Positions 32,473 to 41,252 of a stretch of DNA of 64,000 bases are shown in pieces. The DNA is from Flammula alnicola (taxonomy: Eukaryota; Basidiomycota; Agaricomycetes; Agaricales; Strophariaceae), in assembly GCA_015499995.1 (NCBI GenBank), contig JADNRV010000181.1, positions 37,824 to 101,823 of the forward strand, written 5' to 3'. The notes under the pieces were generated by a model, which worked only from the letters and a program-made list of their open reading frames with translations, was not told the DNA's origin and did no database searches. Position numbers and translations under genes: made by a program. How positions within the stretch are numbered: position 1 is the first letter of the stretch; every line of letters begins with the position of its first letter.

Positions 32473-33630
32473 GTTCTGTGCGAATAATCAACATGTACGG
32501 AACGACCGAGACCCAGCGCGCTGTTTCTTACTTCGCCATCCCAGCGGTGGCGCAGGATTCCACGTTCCTTGCCACACAGAAGGACATTATGCCCGCAGGA
32601 GAGGGTATGATCGACGTGCAGCTCCTGGTGGTGAACAGGAACAACAGGAACATCCCTTGCGCTGTGGGCGAGGTCGGCGAGATCTACGTTCGGTTAGGCG
32701 AAAGTTTGGCGGAAGGGTATCTCGACCAAGACGCGAGCGCCGAGAGATTCGTGACGAACCGGTTCTCTGCCAAGTCACCTCCTCACAAGGATACCATCTT
32801 GCACGGGCACCCAGAAGGGAATCTCGCGGGTGCAGAGTCGCGTTTCTGGAAGGGCATTCGCGATCGCATGTAGTACCGGTCCCGAGATCTTGGACGCTAT
32901 CTTCCAGATAGCGTCGTGGAGTGCACAGGATGGGCGGACGATCAAGTCAAGATTCGTGGATTCCACATCAAGCTTGGCGAGATCGATACGCATCTCAGTC
33001 AGCATCCTCTTGTGCACGAGAACGTGACGCTGGTGAGGAGAGATAAAGACCAGGAGGAGATCCTCGCTAGCTATTTCGTGCCGCTGGATGATCCGAATTT
33101 GGCAGCGCTGTGGGAGACCACGAGGACGCCAAGGGTCTGGTACAGGGTATGAGGAGGTACCTAGGTACAGGCGACTCATCAAGGACATTCGGCGCGAGCA
33201 CCTCAAGAAGAGGCTTCCGAGCTACAGCGTGTCGACTCGTATATTTCCCGATCTTACATGCTCTTTTAGTGTTCGTACCCTTATCTCCTGGGATCAGTAC
33301 CACCGAAATCACTATGCAACACATCCGACCACGCTCCCCAATGCACCCAAGCCGATCCCCTCAGACGAGACCTTCTTCGATCTGGGCGGCCACTCGATCC
33401 TGGCAACCAGGCTTATCTTCGAAATCCGCAAGCTGTTTGTCGTCGATGCGCCTCTGGGGCTGATCTTTGAGCAGCCTACGATCACTGGCCCTGTCGAAGC
33501 CGTTCACGCTTTGCGAACCGGCGACCTTGGGCTCGCGTACAAGGCACCTGCCGCTACACCAATAGATGGGCTCCTCACTGCGCCTGGAGCGACCGGTTTC
33601 CTGGGTGCCTTCGTACTGCACAACCTAAGG
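32473..33630 (+). pseudogene. LYS2: Fragment of LYS2-type alpha-aminoadipate reductase (adenylation, carrier and start of reductase)
   Basis: Begins abruptly in the adenylation domain: NMYGTTETQRAVSYFAIPAV, ATQKDIMPAGEGMIDVQLLV, GEVGEIYVRLGESLAEGYLD. After a frame change it continues [20 protein letters not shown] and [20 protein letters not shown]. Another frame then gives the carrier domain FFDLGGHSILATRLIFEIRK, with the phosphopantetheine Ser in GGHS, and the first residues of the reductase, PGATGFLGAFVLHNL. The frame breaks at about 32870 and 33150, and a region corresponding to the linker is disordered. At about 33630 the sequence switches without a gap to an EasG-like third exon. A complementary C-terminal piece lies at 25102-25500. 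Confidence 0.85.
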
Positions 33631-33814
33631 AAAAGCTGTACACCGGGTATGGCATGAGTGCAGAGTATGCCAGGTTGTTTGGCACCGCGGAGGAGAATGT
33701 CGGGAAAGGAAAGACGAGGAGCTTTTCGACGCGAGTGACGACAAGAAATTCATTGGCAAGCACACTTTGCTGGAATACTTTCAAGCCAACCGTGAGTTGT
33801 GGATCAAGACGTGC
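33631..33814 (+). pseudogene. EasG-like copy G: third-exon remnant fused to the LYS2 fragment
   Basis: Reads EKLYTGYGMSAEYARLFGTA, matching exon 3 of type 1 copies C and E. A one-base loss within gggaaaggaaagacgaggag shifts the frame before the conserved EEELF, and the stop codon (acg tag in C and E) reads acg tgc. Exons 1 and 2 are absent, replaced by the LYS2 fragment. The distance from this remnant to the start of copy H (about 1,390 bases) equals that from exon 3 of copy E to copy F, so it is the type 1 member of the third unit. Confidence 0.85.
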
Positions 33815-35031
33815 ATATTTAATATAACATTTGAAGACTTGTCATTGTCGATAGTGCCCTTCACCTTATGACTCGAAGCCGGAGGGGTTCGGGAGGGGTT
33901 CACTGGGTAAATCGACGTTGACTCAGGTGGTCAATGTTCCTGACATCGAGTCATTTTCGGGGTGACGAACGCGCCTAGCGAGATAGCGTAATAATGGATC
34001 GTGGCTGGTCGTGGCTGGTCGTGGCTGGTCGTGGAAAGATAAGATCAAGATGGGGGACAGGATTTTGCGAGAAGATTCAGATTGGGCGGAGAGACGCGAT
34101 TCGATCAGCACTCGTATGTAACACAGCTTCTGGATAATGTGGATTGCGACATCATCTTGACATTGTTGGGCGCAATGAATTATGAAGGATCTGCTCCTGC
34201 GGGGGAAGGCTCGCTGCGCCATCCTATTGGTGGGTACAAATTTCAAATAGAATAATGAAGTTATAAATTAAATATTTCGAGGATATCTACGTGCGTAGCT
34301 GGGCCACCCCAGAATTTCGAATTCATTTCTACATTTGCCGCTTGCGAGCCCTCTGAGACCCAAACAGTACTAAAACAATTGCAATGATTTTCGAAACTCA
34401 ACAGAAACATGATGATTCCACCTTCGACAAGAAAGTTATCCTGTTATAAGCTCACCGTCATAAAACACTGAAAAACAGTAGCAGGTCCAAAAACGCGGAG
34501 TTTTTGCGCAGAAAACCATAGAATACGATGGATTGGACTCCACGAGGAGATATGAAATGAACAAAGCCACGTTTCGGAAATGGATTTGGCTGTGTTTGTC
34601 CACCGGGCGCCCTGGGCAGGCAGGGCCGCCAGCCCTTAGAGAACGATGCTCGCTTTGCTCGCAATTACAGGCATTGCGAGGTGCTGAACGAGCAGGATTA
34701 CACCAAGGTTAGTAACGCACACTGAGTCAAGTTGAACTGTGACGAAAACATGACAACGTCAAGACTGCAGCTTACGATTCAATGATATTCGGCGGCTGTT
34801 CCCCTTCAACATGATTGATCAGCAACTGGACCAATTCAATCAGCACATATACAATTCTGAGTGCGTTTACTTGCCTGGAACATGTCCACAGTTCAGCTTT
34901 GTAAGACCCTCACAAGATAGCGATGAAAGAGGGGGCTATAAGAGCAAGCCACTTTCAAAGAAGCCGTCATACTTCACTACCAGCATACCACCGCATTACC
35001 ACTTCACTACCACACCACCTCTAGGAACAAC
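33815..35031. other. Spacer between remnant G and EasG-like copy H
   Basis: No gene. Landmark by landmark it repeats the E-F spacer: gcctagcgagat, the insertion with its cgcaat flanks (about 34172-34670), ctgttccccttcaacatgat and the TATA-like box at 34936-34944. It differs by small deletions and by expansion of a decamer at 34001-34030. Confidence 0.6.
34001..34030. repeat. Three tandem copies of the decamer gtggctggtc
   Basis: The E-F spacer has a single related unit at the same place (gtggccggtc, about 30149). Here there are three perfect copies, a local expansion after the unit was duplicated. Confidence 0.85.
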
Positions 35032-35982
35032 ATGACAACTCTCATCACAGGCGGAACGGGAAAGACAGGACTTGCTCTGGCGAAACTGCTCCATGCTGCC
35101 AACCGACCTGTTCTCATCACATCGCGTGCCGGGAAGGCGCCCGAACCTTTCAAGGCCGTGAAATTCGACTGGTTGGACAAGACAACATACGAGAACCCAT
35201 TCAACGCCGACCCCAAGATCGATCGCGTCTACATCATCGTACCCGGTATTTTTGACGTGCTGTCATACCTTGGGCCATTCATCGACCTCGCGGTGTCCAA
35301 GGGCGTCAAGCGGTTTGTCCTCTTGAGCACCAGCCAGTTAGAGCCAGGCGATGGCCCCCTCGGCAAGGTTCACCAGTACCTCTTGGACATTGGGGTCGAT
35401 TACGCCGTCTTGCGTCCAACCTGGTTTCAAGGTAAGTCTCCTCCTCGCACTCACTTTCCTTTGTTGACGCTCCAGATAGAGAACTTCGCTGTCAACTTCG
35501 AAATCAGCATCCGAGAGCACAACCAGATTATCTCGGGTACTGGGGAGGGTCGCATCCCTTTTGTTGCGGTTGCCGATATCGCACAGGCCGCATTTGAAGC
35601 TTTGACGGCTGAGAAAAGCCCCAACAAAGATCTGTTGGTCTTTGGGCCCGACCTGTACTCATATGATGAGGTGCGTCAATTCCGCAGACGATTCTGCAAG
35701 GTCGAAATGCTAACATGACGAGAACAGGCTGCTAAGCTCTTGTCATCGATCCTCGGAAGAGAAATCATTCACAAGAAGAATTCGACTGAAGAAACGGCGA
35801 AGATGTTCGCAGGATTGGGCCTGGGTCCTGAGTATGTGAACTTCCTCGCAAACTTGGAAGCAAATATTGCGAAGGGAAAGGAGGAGGAACTTTTCAACGG
35901 CAGTGCAGGCAAGAAAATCATCGGGAAGCACACCTTGTTGGAATACTTCCAAACCAATCGCGATTTGTGGATCAAGGCATAA
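35032..35982 (+). CDS. EasG-like NAD(P)-binding reductase, copy H (type 2)
   Basis: Exon 1 is 35032-35431 (400 bases), intron 1 is 48 bases (35432-35479, no in-frame stop) and exon 3 ends TLLEYFQTNRDLWIKA at 35982. The product is 281 residues with TLITGGTGKTGLALAKLLHA, FIDLAVSKGVKRFVLLSTSQ and WFQ joined to ENFAVNFEISIREHNQ (type 2), then IPFVAVADIAQAAFEALTAE and SSILGREIIHKKNSTEETAK. As in copy D, a message keeping intron 1 would remain open. No lesion. It is the type 2 member of the third unit, whose type 1 member is only the remnant G. Confidence 0.87.
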
Positions 35983-36670
35983 GTAGATTCAGATAGCGTT
36001 GGTACAAGTTGAAGAAATGTTCACGAACCCGCTGCCATCGATGGCATATTAACGAAGGATTGGCTGTTTGTGCAGTCTATCGAACTGAAGCGTGAGGGGC
36101 CTGAAACCTCGAGCTCATTGTCGGTGTCGAGTGGAAAGGTACCGACAGCCAACCTCAAGGTCTCGGCGACTCGCGAAACCACAGATAGCCACCACGATAG
36201 GGACAGTTCTTGGGCTCAAGCCGTCATAAATATTCTCTATTTTGTGGTCAAGTTTCGTATTATTCGCACATGTTGTCGAGAGGGCCTCCAAAACCTAGAT
36301 TTGGCACACCTCGTTCTGACCGAAGCAGAGAGACGAAATACATGTTCTGGAGACGTCTCGCCAGCGCTCGGGACAATTACAGACGTTGAAACGTGCCGAA
36401 CGCGCAGACGGCTTACGTTCGAGAGCGTTCGCTACAAACGGATCCGTTGATAGATGCACGAATTCGATCGGCACAGCTGACGCAACTGCCCTGGTACGTC
36501 TATTTGTGTTTCTACACTATCTATGGAATACGTTCAGGATCCAGCTTTATAAGACATTCACAAATGGCAATATATAGCCGACGAAAAGAGGCTATAAGAG
36601 CAAGCAACTTTTACCAACGCCGTCGTACTTCCCCACACCAGTACATTACCACATTACCTTTAGGGACAAC
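35983..36670. other. Spacer between EasG-like copies H and I
   Basis: Contains an F-box 5' remnant (about 36220-36325: ttctctattttgtgg, attcgcacatg, tttggcacacctcg) and a promoter-like block (36350-36440) that matches 24834-24925. A TATA-like ctataagag follows at 36592-36600, 71 bases before the start of copy I. No gene. Confidence 0.55.
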
Positions 36671-37630
36671 ATGACCACTCTCATCACAGGCGGAACAGGG
36701 AGGACAGGACTTGCGCTTGCCAAACTTCTCCATGCTGCCAACTACCCTGTTCTCATCGCATCGCGCGCTGGGAAGGGCCCAGAGCCTTTCAAGGCCGTGA
36801 AATTCGACTGGTTGGACAAGACAACATTCGAGAATCCATTCAATGCCGACCCAAGGATCGATCGTGTTTACCTCGTTATACCATCTGTTTTCGATGCGCT
36901 GTCGGCTGTCCAACCATTCATCGACCTCGCAGTCTCCAAAGGCGTCAAGCGCGTCGTTCTTGTCAGCGCCAGTCAGGTGGAGCCAGACGATATACCCATC
37001 GGAAAGGTTCACAAGCACCTGCTGGACATTGGTATCGATTACACTGTTTTGCGTCCGACCTGGTTCCAACGTAAGTCCTATCCTTGAGTTAGCTTACCGG
37101 TGCTTTCTAACCTTCGCGTTCGCTATAGAGAACTTTGGGAGAAATTTCTACCTCAGCATCCGAGAGCGCAACGAGATTTTTTCGGGTACAGGGAACGGTC
37201 GCATCCCGTTTGTTTCGGTCGAAGATATTGCACAGGCAGCATTCGAAGCTTTAACGGCTAAGAAAAGCCCCAACAAAGATCTGTTGGTCTTTGGGCCCGA
37301 CCTGTATACATACGACGAAGTGCGTCAATTTCACTGACGATCCTAAAATATAACATGCTAACGTGATGACAATAGGTCGCTAAGCTTCTATCATCGGTCC
37401 TAGGACGAGAAATCACTCACAAGAAGCTCTCGACTGATGAAACGGCGAAGATCTTTGAAGGGTTTGGGATGAATCCTGAGTTTGCCAAGATGCTTGCCTC
37501 CATGGAGGCAAATGCTGGAAAAGGCAGGGAGGAAGAACTTTTCAACAGGAGTGAAGATGAGAAATTCATCGGCAAGCATACTTTGTTGGAATACTTTCAA
37601 GCCAACCGCGAATTGTGGCTCAAGTCGTAG
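36671..37630 (+). CDS. EasG-like NAD(P)-binding reductase, copy I (type 1)
   Basis: Exon 1 is 36671-37070 (400 bases) and exon 2 starts at 37129. Exon 3 ends TLLEYFQANRELWLKS at 37630. The product is 281 residues with TLITGGTGRTGLALAKLLHA (Arg where the other plus-strand copies have Lys), FIDLAVSKGVKRVVLVSASQ, HLLDIGIDYTVLRPTWFQ joined to QNFGRNF (type 1), IPFVSVEDIAQAAFEALTAK and SSVLGREITHKKLSTDETAK. It is the most divergent of the plus-strand copies. It lies directly upstream of the intact F-box gene, the arrangement that the other units repeat with a truncated F-box start. This makes it the best candidate for the founding copy. Confidence 0.87.
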
Positions 37631-37913
37631 AGAGTGTTCATGTAGTTTGAATGCAGCATTCATAGGCTCGCAATTATAGAAGGTTTATTCGCAAATTGGA
37701 TGGGTCTTTTAAGGAGTCGAAGTCTGGAAGACCACAGTACCAGTTTGTCGCGGTCGGGAGAAGTCGAAAACATGCCGAAACATTGATTATTTCATGTTAT
37801 TTGTCACTATTCTCTGTTCCAAACAACTTCGATTGCGCGTTGACGACCACCGCATTTCTTGTGATACAGAAGGCCTATCATCAACATTTTCTATTTTACC
37901 ATATTATTCGCAC

Positions 37914-39568
37914 ATGTCGAGCGAGAGCTATCGCGACAAGCAAACCCCAGGCCCAGATTTGGCACACCTGCCTTTGGATATACATACGCTGATCCTCGAG
38001 CTTCTATCTCCATCAGATATTATCGCATTGAGGAAGGTGAGCATGATTGCTGCTATAGTTTCTCTTCTAACAAAGGACAAAAAATAGACATGTAAAGCCT
38101 TGTTAGAAGCCACAACGCAGCGCATCGTCTGGATAGATGCTCTCCAGAGGATGTGCGATGAAAACACCATCTACTCCTACTCATACCCCACGGAGGGAGT
38201 GAGTCTTCTGGAGTTGGAATACACCTGTATGGCTCCTGAACGATGGGCGCGTCTGGCCAGGAAACATACTTCGATCGTAGAGGAAGTTCCTTCGCATATG
38301 ACGCGCATTCTAACGCCCCCACATCCACGAACACCACAGAACATCGATTCACCAGATCAATTGTATCTTATCCCAGGAGGACGATTTTTAGTGACGCTGC
38401 TGAGGTCGCACTTATCTATATGGGATTTACGCACTTCCGGAACTGGACCCTTAGACATCACACGAGGACCAATTGCACGAGTTGCAACCCGAGGTACATC
38501 GTTCACCGTGCACGTTTCTCCTGATGGGTCAGCTATCAGAGTCGTTGCTCTTAGGGGGGTATTCGATGACCCATTTGTAAGGTGAATAATGCACTTTTTA
38601 TCAATGAAGAGCACTAGTCCTCATTTCTATAGACACTACTTCGATGTCTATGAAATATTCCCATGGAAGCCTGAAACTGAATTCGTGCAACTCGCAACTC
38701 TATGGGTGGACAGTATGCACGACTTGGATTTTACATCGGTAGCTGGAAATCGAATGGTCATGGTGTACGGTCCAATAATTAAGATCTGGGATTTCGTCAC
38801 TGATGGCTGGGTAACTTGGAACACGACTCACCCCTCCCGGCAGGTGCGTATCGCAACGACTTTGCTGGTCTCAAATCTATTTAATGCATTTATATCTCAT
38901 TCTCACAGATTCTCATGACAAACGAGGTAATGGTATTGGTTGCGCCCTCCGACCTTTCCCTATGGGATATCCCCCTACTCTCACTGAAGGCTCACTCTGT
39001 CGAGACGGGCACAGAACCGTCCGAACCCTCCCAACCGCGCCTCAGACTCTCATATCCTGAAGGCTTCAAATCACCATCAAGGTCTGAGTGCAGTGGTATC
39101 TGCGATTGGTATACCGGCAGCCCGCAGCCGCTATGGTTCGACATCACGGCAAAGGAGTTGTCCACCTTCAATTTCACCAGATTTAAAATCGATATCCCAG
39201 ATATACACCTCCCCATGGTCCTCATCACATCGATCTCTTTCTTTCACATCCCATACTATCGACACACACATTGGACCCCGTATCGCGTGTGCGGCGAAGA
39301 TATTTCCTTTTTATGGTGCAATTCTACTGCTATATTTCTGCATACGGGAGGCACCTCGTCCTTAGAGGCAGTCAATTGCAAGGCACTCTTGCGGAAAGCA
39401 GAACACATTGATCAACGTCAGGCCAGCTTCTGCCCGGTATCCGGAAGATTGTGTTACATTTCCTGCGCGACTGACGAGGTTAAAGTAAATGTAGTCGATT
39501 ATTTGTCATCGCCGTACGATCCCTCTGCATGTGGGTTGACTTCATCTTTACTGTTGACGCAAGACTGA
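37914..39568 (+). CDS. F-box protein
   Basis: F-box proteins recruit substrates to SCF ubiquitin ligases via Skp1. The start at 37914 gives MSSESYRDKQTPGPDLAHLP. The F-box spans LDIHTLILELLSPSDIIALR and, after the first intron (about 38036-38091), TCKALLEATTQRIVWIDAL. The following 400 or so residues include YLIPGGRFLVTLLRSHLSIW and FTVHVSPDGSAIRVVALRG, beta-propeller-like strands typical of the large agaricomycete F-box families. Further introns separate these from MVMVYGPIIKIWDF and MTNEVMVLVAPSDLSLWDIP. The target is unknown. Pseudo-copies of its 5' end lie after EasG-like copies D, F and H. Confidence 0.75.
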
Positions 39569-39630
39569 ATGGTGCGCTTGCATTTATGTAGCCTCCGACG
39601 ACGCAAGCTGCTGACGCACCAGGAACAATT

Positions 39631-40086
39631 TTATACAATCTCGTAAATACCATCCGGGTTATCAATAACACTAGAAATCACGTATTTTAGAAACGCTCGA
39701 AGTCCGTGAAGTATACATTTCTGAATGTCTGTGCCCATGATGTAATAGGTCAATGTAGGCCCAGCTTCGGGAAGCGTTCGAATCTGAATCGAAGAAACAG
39801 AAGGAACCGCGCAGACAATAGGCCCTGAGTTATATACGCATGCCGAAGTAAGCAGTAATATTTTAGAATAGTGGGAGTAGATTGGCGACCTTGAGCAAGA
39901 TGCTTGGAAGGGAGATAGCCACCGATGGATCTCAGATGAGTTGCAGACGACAATAGGCGGAGGCAAGAAAGGCAAGGCAACCGTCGGAAGAGCCAAAACA
40001 GAGAAATCCGGAGCTTGGAGTCTGAATCGAAGGACTGAACTTACAGAGGAGGTGCTAAAGACGTATTCTACATTTATTATTAACAC
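39631..40086 (-). CDS. Uncertain hypothetical protein (151 residues)
   Basis: An uninterrupted minus-strand frame, rich in Ser, Pro and Leu, ending SVIDNPDGIYEIV. A hydrophobic start (MFLCVTMVALLTMLSKIPSL, at about 40250) lies upstream in an adjacent frame and could be a signal-peptide exon. No family recognised. The frame may be real or chance. Confidence 0.25.
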   Translation of the reverse strand: MLIINVEYVFSTSSVSSVLRFRLQAPDFSVLALPTVALPFLPPPIVVCNSSEIHRWLSPFQASCSRSPIYSHYSKILLLTSACVYNSGPIVCAVPSVSSIQIRTLPEAGPTLTYYIMGTDIQKCILHGLRAFLKYVISSVIDNPDGIYEIV

Positions 40087-40262
40087 GGATGATAATATAC
40101 AATATGTGATAATTCACCTGACGCTATGGACGTTGTGTGGCATTTGGAATCGAAAACCAGACGGGCAGTCGCGTGTACTATGAGACGAGGAAACAAGTGA
40201 AGGAATCTTGGAAAGCATCGTGAGCAAAGCGACCATCGTCACGCATAGGAACATGAACGTAC

Positions 40263-41252
40263 CTATAGCTTCCGCCGCTTATTACTTTTCAGGGAGTCCA
40301 AATTCTCCTCCTTGCGTTCTTCCACGCGTTTGAGGAATTCCACCTTCTCCAGATACCCGCCTCCCCTACGATTCGCCTCCAATTCATCCTTGACGGAGGA
40401 GCCTGCCTCTTGTTCCGCTTGCAGATGGGTTCTCCAGTCCATCGCGGATTTATCCAAGGTGGTTAGCTTTTTTGCTTTCGCGGCACCGGGGAGAGGGGCA
40501 AGGGATATCTTGGGTTTGCGAGGACCAAGTCGTTTATTTGGTGGCTTTGTGGGTGCAGAGGCAGTCTTCGCCGTCGATGCCGGAGGAGTGGATCGAGTGG
40601 GGTCAAATGATGATGAACTCCCTGGTAGTACACCTTCCGTTGCCGTCGCTGTAATTGTGACTGTGGCATTTTGCGATATGAAAGGCGGGGTTGCTGTTGA
40701 TTCTACCTCAGGATCCTTCCACAAAGGCCACTTCTTGGCCTCTGGTGAATCTTCGTGTACTTCAACTACATCTCTGAAAGATGGATAAGGTCAAGAGAGG
40801 GTGATAAAAATGTTTCTCACTCACATAACTTCGTCTCCAGCGAACAGATATCTTCGTTGTATCTGAATCATCTTTCGTGGTGGAGCCTGCTGATCTGGAG
40901 ACTTAGAAGTATTCGCAGCTGATGCTTGAAAACTGGACCATAAAGCTTCGCGTGCGCTGATACTCGAACGTGAAGATCGTCATATGATAGAAGATAACGC
41001 CAATGAACTACTTGCCGTTTTCGTTCTCCCTCATCCACCGGTTTCTCGGTGGCGCTCACATCGGCGCTCTTGCCATTGTCTTCTTGCTCTGACTGTTCGG
41101 AGTCAGAATCTACGGTAATATATATGAATGGTTGCCGTGTTATGAAATGGTTTGCACGAAGGGTTACCTCTGCCTTCCGGAGGAATGTAGTCCTCGTCCT
41201 CGTCAGAATCTGACTCGTTGTAAGGGTTATGTTTCGAGCCCAGTGGAGACAT
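40263..41252 (-). CDS. SWC5: SWR1-complex protein 5 (Swc5/BCNT-CFDP1 family)
   Basis: Subunit of the SWR1 chromatin remodeller that exchanges H2A for H2A.Z in the nucleus. The start at 41252 gives MSPLGSKHNPYNESDSDEDE, and the acidic N-terminus continues over two short exons (DYIPPEG, then SEQEDNGKSADVSATEKPVD). A middle exon reads MIQIQRRYLFAGDEV and the last exon holds the BCNT-C domain: KKLTTLDKSAMDWRTHLQAE, SVKDELEANRRGGGYLEKVE and FLKRVEERKEENLDSLKSNK, with a basic end. The BCNT-C block is complete and diagnostic. About four introns. Confidence 0.9.

Noticed and set aside
32473..33630. A working NRPS-like adenylation-reductase gene
   Set aside because: The start of the adenylation domain is missing, the frame breaks at least twice, and the reductase is replaced by an EasG-like exon.
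6535..37630. Calling the array an ergot alkaloid gene cluster
   Set aside because: Only the EasG-like family is present; no prenyltransferase (dmaW), methyltransferase (easF), oxidoreductase (easE) or catalase-like (easC) gene was seen, and the family is wider than ergot biosynthesis.
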